Shown here: positions 47,388 to 60,200 of the stretch, one piece after another
Position numbering within the stretch: position 1 is the first letter of the stretch
Layout of the letters: every line of letters starts with the position of its first letter
Assembly: GCA_035610835.1 (NCBI GenBank)
Contig: CM069448.1
Coordinates: forward strand, 9,115,607-9,179,606
Direction of reading: 5' to 3'
Length of the DNA: 64,000 nt
Source of the DNA: Ophiura sarsii
Taxonomy: Eukaryota; Echinodermata; Ophiuroidea; Amphilepidida; Ophiuridae
The notes under the pieces: model-generated
The model's database searches: none
What the model was told of the DNA's origin: nothing
What the model saw: the letters and a program-made list of their open reading frames with translations, nothing else
Program-made: the position numbers and the translations under genes

Positions 47388-48188
47388 GTATGAAAACCAT
47401 AAGGCCAAAATTCACAAAGATCATAGAGGTAAGAGCTTATCCATGTATAAACAGATTAGCTGCCATCTTTGTGGGAATATTAACTTTGTTTAACACTTTC
47501 CACGCGGCTTGGTTTTACAATATACAAATCAGATTTGTCAGCAGAAACCTTTGCTAACTTTCAGGGCTTTTTTACCTCAAGGATTACTGAACCGATACTA
47601 GGCATGTTTGTACTTATTTCAATATGAATTTCGCATGGTGATTCCAAATATAGTAGGCCTAATGAAATTCAAATAATTTTGAAATTATGAAATCTAATTT
47701 TTTTGAATGTCGTCTGCAGACGCCTTGCGCCTGCCGCGTGGAAAGTGTTAAGATTTGCAGAAAGACACACCTGTTTCATGATTTTGGGAGCATGGTTCAA
47801 GCAACGAAACGGACGTCAATTGATGCATTCATTCGAATGTAGAATAGGCCGGGTGCGATTCCACTTTGTATAGTCCGTTGTGCATAGCTACATCGATTTT
47901 TAGTTTTTAACTTTTGACCAAAAAGTGCCAAAAGGTGAAATGTTGAGGCAAAAAAGAAAATCACCTTTTGGCACTCTTTGGTGTTTCTAGAACTTTGATC
48001 AAGATAAGTATGGGAAATCTGGGAAAATCTGGGCTCTACAGTAGAGCTATATATTTACCAGGTGTATCTGTTTAACCACACATTTCAGTGGCGGATCCAG
48101 GATTAAAATTTACGGGGGGCTGACAAAAGAAAAATCGTAAAGGGCCCGATTTTTTTTTTTTTGGCCGTCAGCTCGTGAAATTCAGCTA

Positions 48189-48234
<46 letters not shown>

Positions 48235-51200
48235 AGCGATGTGGTTGTCCCAAAACCGGCAAAAAAAAATCGCAGGGTACAAGTGGCAAATGTACCGACG
48301 GAACCTACCTATGTCTCTGAAAAAGGTAAAGTGGTACACAAAAAAGGTATATTGTCAAATTTTACGGGGGCGCGTACACAAAAAAAGGTATATTGTAAAA
48401 TTTAACGGGGGGCGCCCGCCCCCAAATCCCCCCCCTGTATCCGCCACTGCATTTGCATTCAAATCACTCAAATGCTCAAAGACTTGGCATGCTTGGTGGT
48501 GTCATCCAAACCTTGTTATCTGATTAAAATTTATAAGGATAATCCATTAAACGATGTTTATTTTGATAATTTTAAACGGTAGGGCTTTCTGATGACGCTA
48601 TAGACATGATAGAAATATGTGTTCCAAAAATGTTATCACTTGTGGTAACGAGATGTGTTTTAAAAAATAAATGTGTGTCATTAATGATAAAGGCAAGGTT
48701 TAGTACTACCCTAAAATTAATTCGTTTATTTGTAGAGCAAACTATCTTTCATTTGATCTGAGACGGTAACATTGAGTTGGTAATATGATTTTGTGTGACA
48801 CAAGGCAGAGTTTATGCCACTGAAAATAAATAATAAAACACTGTTTTTAAAATAAAAGATATTTTTCTTATATTTGAAGTATTTCATGCTAAATCATTAA
48901 TCATTTGTTCGCTTGTGTGCAGTGGCGGATACAGGGGGGAGGGGCGAAGGGGGCGGGCGCCCCCGTAAATTTTTTCATATACCTTTAACGTGTAAGCGCC
49001 CCCCCGTAAAATTTGACAATATACCTTTTTTGTGTACCACTTTACCTTTTTCAGAGACATAGGTAGGTTCCGTTGGTACATTTGCCACTTGTACCATGCG
49101 ATTTTTTTGGCCGTTTTGGGACAACCACATCGCTACCCCCCATCTGGAATAGGCTAACACAATCTTTGTGACCCATACAAAAATAAGCAGTTTAAATTTA
49201 AATTGGACCAGATCATTAATGGTGTTTTTGTGAATCCGAAGATGAAACGAAGGTTGTATTATTTTCTTCACCACAATTATTGTTAATTATCGTCAGGATT
49301 TACGCACTTTTCATGGTCTTATTTCTTATTCACTTTACGGATGGGCGGAACGTATTATCTGGAATAGGCCTAGTCTAACAAAAGCTTTGTGACCCATACA
49401 AAAATAAGCAGTGTAAATTTCAATTGGACCAGATCAGTAATTCTCGTTACGAAAACGAGAACTCGGTCGGGAACTCGGTAACAAAATAATATCACTCTCA
49501 ATAGTTCAAGTATGTGACGTGACGTAACATTGATTCCAGCTTTCTGGTAAAGTTTATTATGACATAGATGGCGCTATAATTATAAAAGTGTGGTTGTATA
49601 ATTATGTTATCCACAAAGGTTGTGTCAAAGAGCATTTTGACACACATTTTATTGTGATAAATCGGCAATGTAAAAACCCGTCATATTTCTAACATAATTA
49701 CCAAGAATTTTTTCTTCTTTTTTCGTATACCGTAGATAATTTACATAGGCCTACTACTTTATTGTGATAAAGTTGGTAACAATGTGAGAATCCTGATGAT
49801 GAACAAATTTATCCACAAAACTTAAAAACGGTTTCTATTGTTTCATACATTGTATTTTATTGAAATAAAAATTGTCTAGAAATTTAAGAACCCATCATAA
49901 ATGTCTGACAACATTATCCCATTTGTAGAAACATTTATAATAGGCTTTACATTAAATTGCAACTATTTATGCAAGAAATGTAAGAATCTGTTTTTGACAA
50001 AATAATCCATAACAACTATATTTGATTGCATTTCATACACATTTGTGTGTGATTAAATGGGCCAGAAAAATTAAGAATCCGTTGTATTTCTGACCAAATT
50101 ATACATTAAAGTTACTGATATTTTTCTATTGTTTCTTTTACATATGGCTCATTCCATGAAGTTGGGGCATTTGTTAAAATAGCAGAATTTGGTACTTTAG
50201 GCAGCTTATAAACTGTTTTACTCTATGTGTATATCAAAAAAAATTAGTGTCCAAAAACAGTACTAGGTTATAGTATTGAGCCATGAAAAAAAAATAAAAA
50301 ATCGACCCTTCCTTGAAGAAAAAAATAATAAAAAATGAGGTGGTGTCCAAGACCATTTTTGCTAAAAAACGTGACATGGAAAACACAACAATTAATATGA
50401 GTTTTATGTAAGCAAAACTATCATAGAATTGCTTGGAAATCGATTTGATTAATAAAAGATACATGTATTCATAGTTTACTGACCAAAACACCTCGTCACG
50501 CTGGACTGATTTTTCACCCAAGCAACATGAAAATTGCCTTTCCGATGCTACGCACGGTGTCCACAAAATATACACGTGTAGCATCGGGAGTTTTCATTGC
50601 TGAATGGGGGTAGTTCTCTATCATACATTTTAAAATTATTTTCCAAAATTAAGAGCATTTATCAATTGAAAAACTATTGCAAATGAGAATAAATTTCATG
50701 AAGACCATTCCATATATTCATGAAAAAGTATACCGTGCCGTGTGCATGGTGTCCTAACCATAAAATGTAGCATCGTGATAGACATCCTATGCAATTTGTG
50801 GGAATCCCCCCCTGGAGATAAATAAAACATTCCATATTTCTTTTTGTAAGGATGGAGGTCAATAGCTATCAGGTTTGTTTGGAATTTGCCACACATGGGC
50901 TAGTTTTATCAAGGTTTAAGTCGCTGGTGTCCCGTTGTAGCATCGGGACTTTTATGTAGCATCAAAATGTAAACATTGGATAGTTTTGTGAATGGTAAGT
51001 GCGATTGTAATTATTTCTTAATGTTGCTTGTATGTCTGTATTTATTAATGCATTTTTATTGAAAGGGAAACACTGAATCAGAATTTCTTTTCATGTTATG
51101 ATATTAATTTTGAGTCACGGACGCCATAATAATTTGCGTCCATGTAGCATCGGGCATAGCATTATTTTGCATTGGGTATCGTTATAGTTCGTTGAAATTG

Positions 51201-54200
51201 TAATTTTTTTGTAGAATCACATCATTAATAAACTTTGAAGTTAATAATGAATTAGTTTTTGCTCTTTTAATGCTAATAATATAGCTTACCAATACGATGC
51301 TACATGGACACCATGTCCATGTAGCATTTCATAAAATTTGCCTAATTAGACTAAAACAATTACCCCATTCGAAATTATCCATCACCCAAAACATTCAAAA
51401 CATTGCCTACATTTTACTACACTTTACAGAAAAAAGGCATATTATGAGAGATGTATATCTAATGAAATATATTAATACACAATGCTACATGGACACCATT
51501 TCCATTAGCATTTCACTGAATTCACAATAAACATTCCCTTATTTTAGTTTTATTTACTATAAATAAAACAAATAATTGTAAATCATTTAAGTTCTCTATC
51601 CTTTGCTATTCTTTTTCATGTTAAATGAATAATAAATAAAATACTCCAGCATGATTTTAATATAAATATTTTCCTGCAACACAAAAAGTGCAACATGAAT
51701 AAATAATCTACTCCAATATCAATACACAATGTTCCATGAAGATACTAAGCCATAGGGTTTATTTTGTTTTGCTTTGCAGGTTCTTGACATTAATTCAGAA
51801 GACAGTTCTATCGTCCTGGAATTTATGGAGATGAAGACAAGGAACCCATCATTTTCAAAAACTACATTACCTTTCCAAAGAAATCCATCATGGCAATTAA
51901 ATTATTTTTTTGCAAACTGACTTTTTAAGTGATCAAACTTTTCAATCATCGTTATCAATAATAGAGGATGATTCAATCAGAAACGAGCAAAGAGACTAAG
52001 ATCACAAAGGGTACTTTAAGAACAACACTGCATGAAGTTTGTTTCAGTGGATATCTTAAGTTTCTTTGATCAATGGTGTATTGTTATTGTGTAATTGTAA
52101 GAAATGGTGTATGTGTATCATAGGTAATTATGTTTTATGTTTCATGGCAGGTTATCTTTTTGTGTAATTTGTAGTTTTAGAATCCATGTTATTAATTTTA
52201 TCGTGTGCTTATAACATAAAAAGTTAACATCATAGTACATCCTCTCTATTGATCTGAAAAAGATGCACCTGTTCAAGCTGTTCCAAATATTTTAGGGCAC
52301 GGTGTCCATGTAGCATCGTAATACTTAAGTACACAGAAAAGGTAAATTTTACATGAACAGTGTTTAGATAAATTTCAAGCAATTCACTCTGTGTATCTAC
52401 TTGATATGATGAACAAGTAGACAAAGCATTCACACTCAAATAATTGTAACAGTATGAATAGTCTTATTATTAACAATGTTACAAGACGCGGTGTCCATGT
52501 AGCATCGGTAGTGCATTTTATAACATTATACAGGTAAATAATACTTCATATACTTACTTTATGACTATAATGTAATCAATGTGCATGGTTTATAGAGTAC
52601 TTTACATCAAACAAATATTGATATGTACTTTATTTAAATTCATTATACAAATTGCAAAATAAAGAGTCACTTTTCAATGAGTTTTTACATAAAACAATTA
52701 ATCTATGATGTCTTGTTCGTTAAGTTATGTTCAACCTAGACAAATCTAGTTTCTTTTCATGTATTTGTGGTTCCAAGTAGTTAGTTGAGGTATAGAAACT
52801 TGGCCCACATCTTAAGCTAATTTATTAGAAAATGATATGGAAATGGGAAATGGTGTCCATGTAGCATCAGGATTTTTGGAAATGTCATCCAACTGTTGAA
52901 CATGTGCGGTTATTTTACACCAAATGTTACATTAAAATAAAAAGTTCTACATTGGACTTTGGTAAATGTAGAACCTAAAAAAGAAGAAAGAGTTGGAAAA
53001 TATCCATTTTGAAAATTTCACTTGGATGTCACATAATATGCCCCAACTTCATGGAATGAGCCATATATAGGCTATATCGATATTGATTCCCATCAGAATT
53101 AGCAAGAAATTCAATAATAATCGTTTATAAATAATAAATTTGAAAAGCGTTGCCATTATTACTTTTTTTTTAATTATTATTTTTATTAATTCTTTATTCA
53201 ATAATACATAATCATATAATAACATCAATATTTACAAAATGTAGGTAATAATAATATTAATAATAACAAGTTATGTACAATGTGACAATCGATGAAAACA
53301 CTGAGATATAATATTTAAGATTAATTATAAGTTCCATGATTTGGTAGTCATGACCTGACAAATTTAAATTCGATTATTGCTTATGCACATTTCATATTCA
53401 CTTTTATTGCGATTATAATTAATTGGCCAGAAATTGAAGTATCCGGTTTTTTTTGTTTCTTCTGATTAAATAATACACAAAAGATGTTTCTGTTGTGTCT
53501 TGCACATTTCATATATTCCTTTGAATACGGTCAATATTGGCAAGAATCCAGGAAATCGTTTACAGAATTTGCATTGTCTCTAAGATACATGTACCATTAA
53601 AATTGACCAAAAATTCTATGCATGGATTAAGTTGATAATTGTTTTCATTGTTTCGTTCACCAGGATGGGTAGCAGCCGTTGCATGGGGTTTATCATCTAT
53701 GATGTCAGTGGTCACCAGTCCTCTTTATGAAAAGTTTGGACATAGAAAGGTATGGAACAATAATAATAATACATTCTAATAATACATTCTCTCAAACAGC
53801 TGACTTTAAAACTTTAAAAACTTTAAAAAGTTGAAAAGTTAAAATCAACTGTTTGAGTAGTGGATTGAGGGATCACTCAAAACGTTAAAACATACTCAAA
53901 AAGGCGAGTTAAAAATACCAGTATGACGTATTGACTGTTTTAAAACACTGATTACGATCAAAACACCATTCAATTTTCCACATTATTTCTCTCGGTTCGG
54001 ACGCCCCCCCCCCCCCCAAATCTGAAGAAGAAAAAAAATCTTTTTTTTGTTTGTACCAATGTACTTTTTTTTTGAAAACGCCCCCACCCTATTTTCCGAA
54101 AACTCCCCCCTTTTCCCATTGTGTAAAGCATTATTTCGGGCCGTTTTCGACTAAAATATATCCTAACCCCCCTCCCCCCGCTTTCAAAATTTTTGGGCAA

Positions 54201-57200
54201 CCTTTTACGATTTTTTTGGTACCAATGTACCTTTTCCAAAAAAAAAAACCTACAAAAATCCTGCTTACGGGCCTGCTCGGTTCGTTGGTAACGAAAACCA
54301 CGTTGTATTTCTTTACCGAATTGAAATAGTCAATCAGTATCCCCATCGTCGGTTTGGTGTACATTACGATTTCAAGAGTTGTTGTAGCTAATGAAATGTA
54401 AGGCCTGACTAACGTTTTGGGGGTGGGGGGGGGGGGGGGGGGAGGGGGCGAGGCGAAGCCACCCTATTAGCATGAGATTGCAAAAACTTACACATTTAGG
54501 TCTTTCTAGACATAAGTTTTAAAATAGTCATGGGATGTATTTTTAATTTTAAAGTTTTTTTGACACGCCCTGTAGTCTATTTACCTTTCTCTGGATATGG
54601 ACAGAGATGTTATTTTATAAGTGCAGCATTTACACACGCGTATGTATCGTCCGTCTTTATACGCGTGTGTATATATACGCCAGCGCATCCATAAGCGCTA
54701 GCACCTCGGCAGTATGCGCACATTAATAACTGCGACAAGTGAATGACGCAGTGACATCATTGTCTCGTGGAAGGGAAATAGACTGGTGTAAGCAATAATT
54801 AATCATCTTTATTTAAAATGATATTATCATTTACTCATGCACACAGGTTATCATTTTTGGTGTCTTCGCTACTTTCATCGGGATAATTGGAACAACCTTT
54901 GCCACTGAGCTGTGGGTCATGTACATTACGTTTGGGGTTATTCTAGGAGGTGGCTTCAACTTCGTTTTCAATCCGTCCCTGAACTTGGTCACTGCTTATT
55001 TCCCAAAGATGAATTGTACACGTGCCACCTCGGGCGCCACTATGGGTTCACCGATCGGTAAGCAATAGCCCCCCCCCCCCCCCCTCACCCTGGACAATGG
55101 GCTATTCCATTTAACATTGATACACCCATTATATGGAAGACATGGACCGTAATCTTCCCCTCAAGAAGTGTGAATTTCAAATGGGGTTACTATAGTATCC
55201 TGCATGTGTGACTCAATAACAATGTAGGGGCGGATTGTTATATTTTCAGAGGGTGCATATCATATAAGTTTGGGTCGGGCAATTCATTATTTTTCGTCAC
55301 CTCAGAGGTGAAGTTTGTTTTTGAAATAAGTGTGTATTCCTAGTAATAAACAATGAGTTGTGTGGGTACTTTTAAACTTCCATGCCCCCCCCCCCCCTGG
55401 GAATCTAATAGGGCACACCCCTTTATTCTATAAAAGAAGTGATAAAGATAACAGTTTAATATTCCATTTCCTTGGTATTTGACGCCAGACGATTGTTATT
55501 AGTGAACAAATTCACCATATGCCTTAAGAACCAGGAGCTGAATGAGGTCAACACATTTTGTACGGTCAAACAAAATCGCACGGTTGTGCTGTGCCCCCCT
55601 CAGAATTGGATTTTTTTTCAATTTCGAAATTTGGTGTGTACTTTTAATCAATATTTTATTGAAAAGCAATCCCTTTCCCCTTTCTTCTCTTTGTTTACCT
55701 TCTTTTTTTCTTCTTTCTTTGCAAAAAAGTGGGGCGGCCATGGTCGCTCTTGCCGCCCCGGTTGCAACGCGCCTGGACCGTGCTTGCACGTATGGTGAGG
55801 CAAACTATTACTTTGGTGATATCGTATGTCTTAGGTACAAGTCCCCAACCTTATACGTATGAGCTACGTACAAGTTTGGCAGAGCGGCCCTAAGCATAAA
55901 TCTATTGTAAGATATCTTGTAGGATATTAAAACAATTTTTAATCAATTTTCTGTAGGTCTCCTTGTGTTATGCCCTCTCCTGGACATCGGCTTTAACACT
56001 ATAGGATGGAGAAACTCCTATCGCATCCTGGGTGGAATATACCTGCTGTTCTCAATCCCAATGTGTACGCTGATGCAACCACCTAATGCCAACTACCAGA
56101 AGCAACTCCAGGGAGAGCCCCCGACGAAGGCTATTTCATCCGTCGCGGACGACAAAGCCGAGGAGGATGCCGAAACGGGCAAACTGAACCCTGCCAAACC
56201 TGATGATTCAGCTGCACTCGACAAGAGCGAAACCAAGGTCAAAGAGATTTCAACGAAGGATAATGTCATTTGGAAGAAGTACTATGATCTCTTGTGTCTT
56301 CCCCAACATTGGTTTTATTTTTTTGGAGTTTGTGGGTCAACCATGTGCGGCATTTTCAACGTTATCAATTTGGTAAGTGGATTATGCACAGTTTCTTTTA
56401 TGTCTGTATCTGTTTATAATTGCGATATATTTTAACGGGCGCAGCAGTCAAACTAACTGTAGGCGTATCTGCCTAAATTAAGATTTCGCGTGTTTTCTCC
56501 CCTAATTTGACCCTTAAACAAGTAAAATATCGATAGGATTTTGAACAAAAAGTATCCTTATTCTTGAAAATTATCGATTTGAGACCATTTTTGAAAACCC
56601 CTTAAAGGTTCGTTCACACTAGGCGATATTTTCCGTGTGATGCGGTGCGGCAGTCTTACTTCCGCCTCAGTGTACAGCAATTCATTGCAGGTCACGCTGG
56701 GTCATCGCAGGTCACGCGATATGGCAGCCAGCGCCATGTGGTAACATAGAGAAGAATGTCAGCGTTAACGCAATGCGTCGCAGCCTGTCGCATAGCATTT
56801 AAATACATTTTAACTCCATTACGATTAATACGCTCTGCAACGCACGGTAAATAACGTCTAGTGTGAACCAAGGACGCTATAATGGACCTACGGCACATAA
56901 TCTCCTGTCCGACATACGCGGGCGTTGCTTCGATCAGCTGCGCGAGCATGCTTGAAAACTCACAAAATGCAGCTAACCAATCAGAGCCGTGAGGTTAAGC
57001 TTACGTAGTGCGCACCGCGAATGACCGTTGCACGGTTGGACCGTTGCACGGTTGGACCGTTTTTGGGGTGAGGTTGAACTCGCGTCCTTTACGCAGTTTA
57101 ACCTCATGACGTGCGTCCAATGGACATCTTGGGTGTGAATCAGGACGCTCTATGAACGAACCTTAACGCGTTACGCACGTTCCGCACCCAATCTTAAAAA

Positions 57201-60200
57201 ACCCATCCCTCATCATGTTATTACGCGAGTTTTGCGCAATGACGACGTGATAAAAAATACCTGAAAATATAATGAAGCATATAAGTGAAGAGTTTTACGG
57301 GTTCGCCGTCCGACAAGTTTATAATGAAGCATGTTTATTGTATAGACGTTATTCGTAATTGGCGATTTCAGGCTAAAGAGGGAGACATACTTGATGTGAT
57401 GTCACTAACCATAACGAAAGCGAGGCCAATCGTGGTAAATTGCGTCAAATTACGTCAACACAAGTGACGTAATTTACCACGATTGGCCTCGCTTTCGTTA
57501 TGATCAGTGACGTCACATCGAGTATGTCTCCCTCTTTAGCCTGAAGACATACTCGATGTGATGTCACTAATCATAACGAAAGCGGGCCAATCGTGGTAAC
57601 TTACGTCAAATTACGTCACAAGTGACGTAATTGACCACGATTGGCCTCGCTTTCGTTATCGTTATGAATGATCAGTGACGTCACATCAAGTATGTCTCCC
57701 TCTTTATCCTGAAATCGCCAATTACGAATAACGTCTATACGCCATCCCCTTTTAAATCATTGTCTTATTTTTCCATTAATATTACAGGCCAGCTTGCTGA
57801 CACATTCGGGCTACAAAGAAAACAACGCCGCCTTCATGATAACGGCCATGACCATATCGGAGCTTATTATCCGATTTTTAATTACAACATTTGGTGATTG
57901 TCTTCCATGTGCACGTTTACTATTATTTCCCATCGTATGTGTCATGGCCGGTATTTCTAGCGTAGCTCTAGGCTTAAGCCAGGCTTATGCGGTTGTTATC
58001 GCCTACGTTGCGGGTAAGTAGTAGGAGCATAAATTAAACACACCACGCTATATTAGGATATGATCAACGATATTCCGTCATAACCAGGGGCGGACTGGCC
58101 ACTGTGGCGTTTTGGCGATCGCCACATGGGCCGCTTGGTTTTGGGCCTCTCAGGGCCGGTTACTGATATTTTGCGGCCGTGCGAAAATGTGTGACTGTGC
58201 GAAATTTTGTGACCGTGCAAAATGTTGTGACCGTGCGAACATTTCTGACTGTGCGAAATGTTTTGACCGTGCGAAATTAAATTTTTTGAACGTGTGAAAA
58301 TTTCTGACTGTGCGAAATTTTGTGACCGTGGGAAAATTTTGTGACCGTGCGATTTTTTTTTGACCCTCCCCCCCACCCCCCCCCCCCCCCCCCGAAATTT
58401 TGTGACTGTGCGAAATTTTGTGACCGTGCAAAATGTTGTGACCGTGCGAACATTTCTGACTGTGCGAAATGTTTTGACCGTGCGAAATTAAATTTTTTGA
58501 ACGTGTGAAAATTTCTGACTGTGCGAAATTTTGTGACCGTGGGAAAATTTTGTGACCGTGCGATTTTTTTTTGACCCTCCCCCCCACCCCCCCCCAACCC
58601 CCCCCCCCCCCCGGCCATTATTGCGCCTGTATTGATTTGTCCAATTTATCTCGAAACAACACTACGCATTTATTGACTTATATTTAACACGAAGCGTGTT
58701 TGTCTACATCGGATGGCGTATTTAGTTGTGAACACATTTTTCTTGGGTATTTTTGGTGAAGATCAGTTGATAAATACTATAGGTATGAATAAATTTTTAA
58801 AAAAAACCAGATAACCTTTGTGTATATTCATTCTTCCCTACAGTTGCCGGCATAGCGCGAGGGGTAATATTTGCACTCTCATACAGCGTTGCTGTTGAGG
58901 TGTTTGGCGCAGAGAAGAGCATCGAAATATACACGTCACTATTGCTTGCATTTGGCGTAGGCGGACTTTTTGGTTCTTTTATACCAGGTACGTATAGGCT
59001 ATATCAGCTTGTTTTCACACAAACACTCTACGCCTTTACTACAAACCAATTCAAGATCAATACTATTTTATTTTTGTCGTCGTCGTTCTATGGACCATGG
59101 CTGATTCTGTATATGCAACCTCGTTATGACCATGGTGATGGAGCGCCATCGTTGTCTATTTTGTGACATGCGATGTGCAGAGATAAGTTGCTTCTTTAAT
59201 TTTAGGATAACAACTTATAAAGCTTGCCCGTAACTTATCATGTATTTTCGACCTACCGTTCTGATTGGTTCCCGGAATGTTATGAGTTGTCAAGCATGCG
59301 CAATGAGCTGATGCGAGTGCGCCCGCATGTGTCTGACTTTGGGCAGGATATGTGCCATAGGTCCATCGAATATCGGTCGAGAAATAAACAGTGGGCCGCG
59401 GGATTAGGTTATCCTCCATGTCGTACGCACGATCCGATGCAATTGCATTACGATAGGCTGACGATTGAGGACGTGGCTAGACTGGGATCTCATTTCATGC
59501 AATATTTTTTGGGGGTGGGGGGGGGGGGGGGGTTAAGGTAGCTAATAAACAATATAACTTTAAAAAACAGATAGACGAGCGCACAAACATGTTGACAATG
59601 TTTAGGTCAGAAATGCATGAGTGTTGTGCGAATAGATGTAATTTATTACGTTGTTATACAAATAAAATTTGTGATTCTAGAGCTAATTTACATTTCTTAA
59701 TTTTTCCGCGTTAATGCTATAGCCTATTATGTTTGAATGGTAAACTATTATCGTACTCTTTTACAGGGTTAAGCTTTGATTTGACGGGCTCCTACATAGT
59801 ATCTCTTCACATTTGTGCTGGTCTGTGGATAGCTTGCGGTATTCTTTTTGCAATTTTATACATGAGCTATCGAAAATCCCGTATACGCAATCCCTACACC
59901 GTAGCTGCAGATTCGAATGAGGAATTGGAAACGGATGCGAAACATTTATGTGACCCAATTAGAGGGTATTTATCGTTAGTTGGCGAGGATATAAAGACAG
60001 AAAGCACTTCGGACATGCGCAGTTGGCACCGAGTGACTGCGGAATTACCAAATAAGGAAAACGACAGTGTGAGTGTGAAGCATCTACATGACCTCAATGA
60101 AGGCTATGTGACGTTATTAAGTGGAGACGTCAAGATAGTCAGCTCATTGAATATTACCAACGAGCGCGCGAAGCGCGTTGAGAATATAGAGAAAGTGACG

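Larger units (their letters stand above)
36480..47945. repeat. Large duplicated block, copy B (contiguous with the full transporter gene)
   Basis: Partner of 4207-15151. Copy B alone carries the inserts at about 37341-38352, 38873-39338, about 40443-40570, 40943-41395 and about 42620-45315. Its left edge abuts a LINE endonuclease fragment. Its right side continues into transporter intron 1. Confidence 0.9.

Noticed and set aside
55472..55862. Overlapping frames of about 100 residues in intron 3
   Set aside because: They overlap one another on both strands, lack splice support, and sit between two securely placed exons of the transporter.
57285..57740. Short frames across the double palindrome
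   Set aside because: Each is mirrored on the other strand by the palindrome and none is longer than chance.
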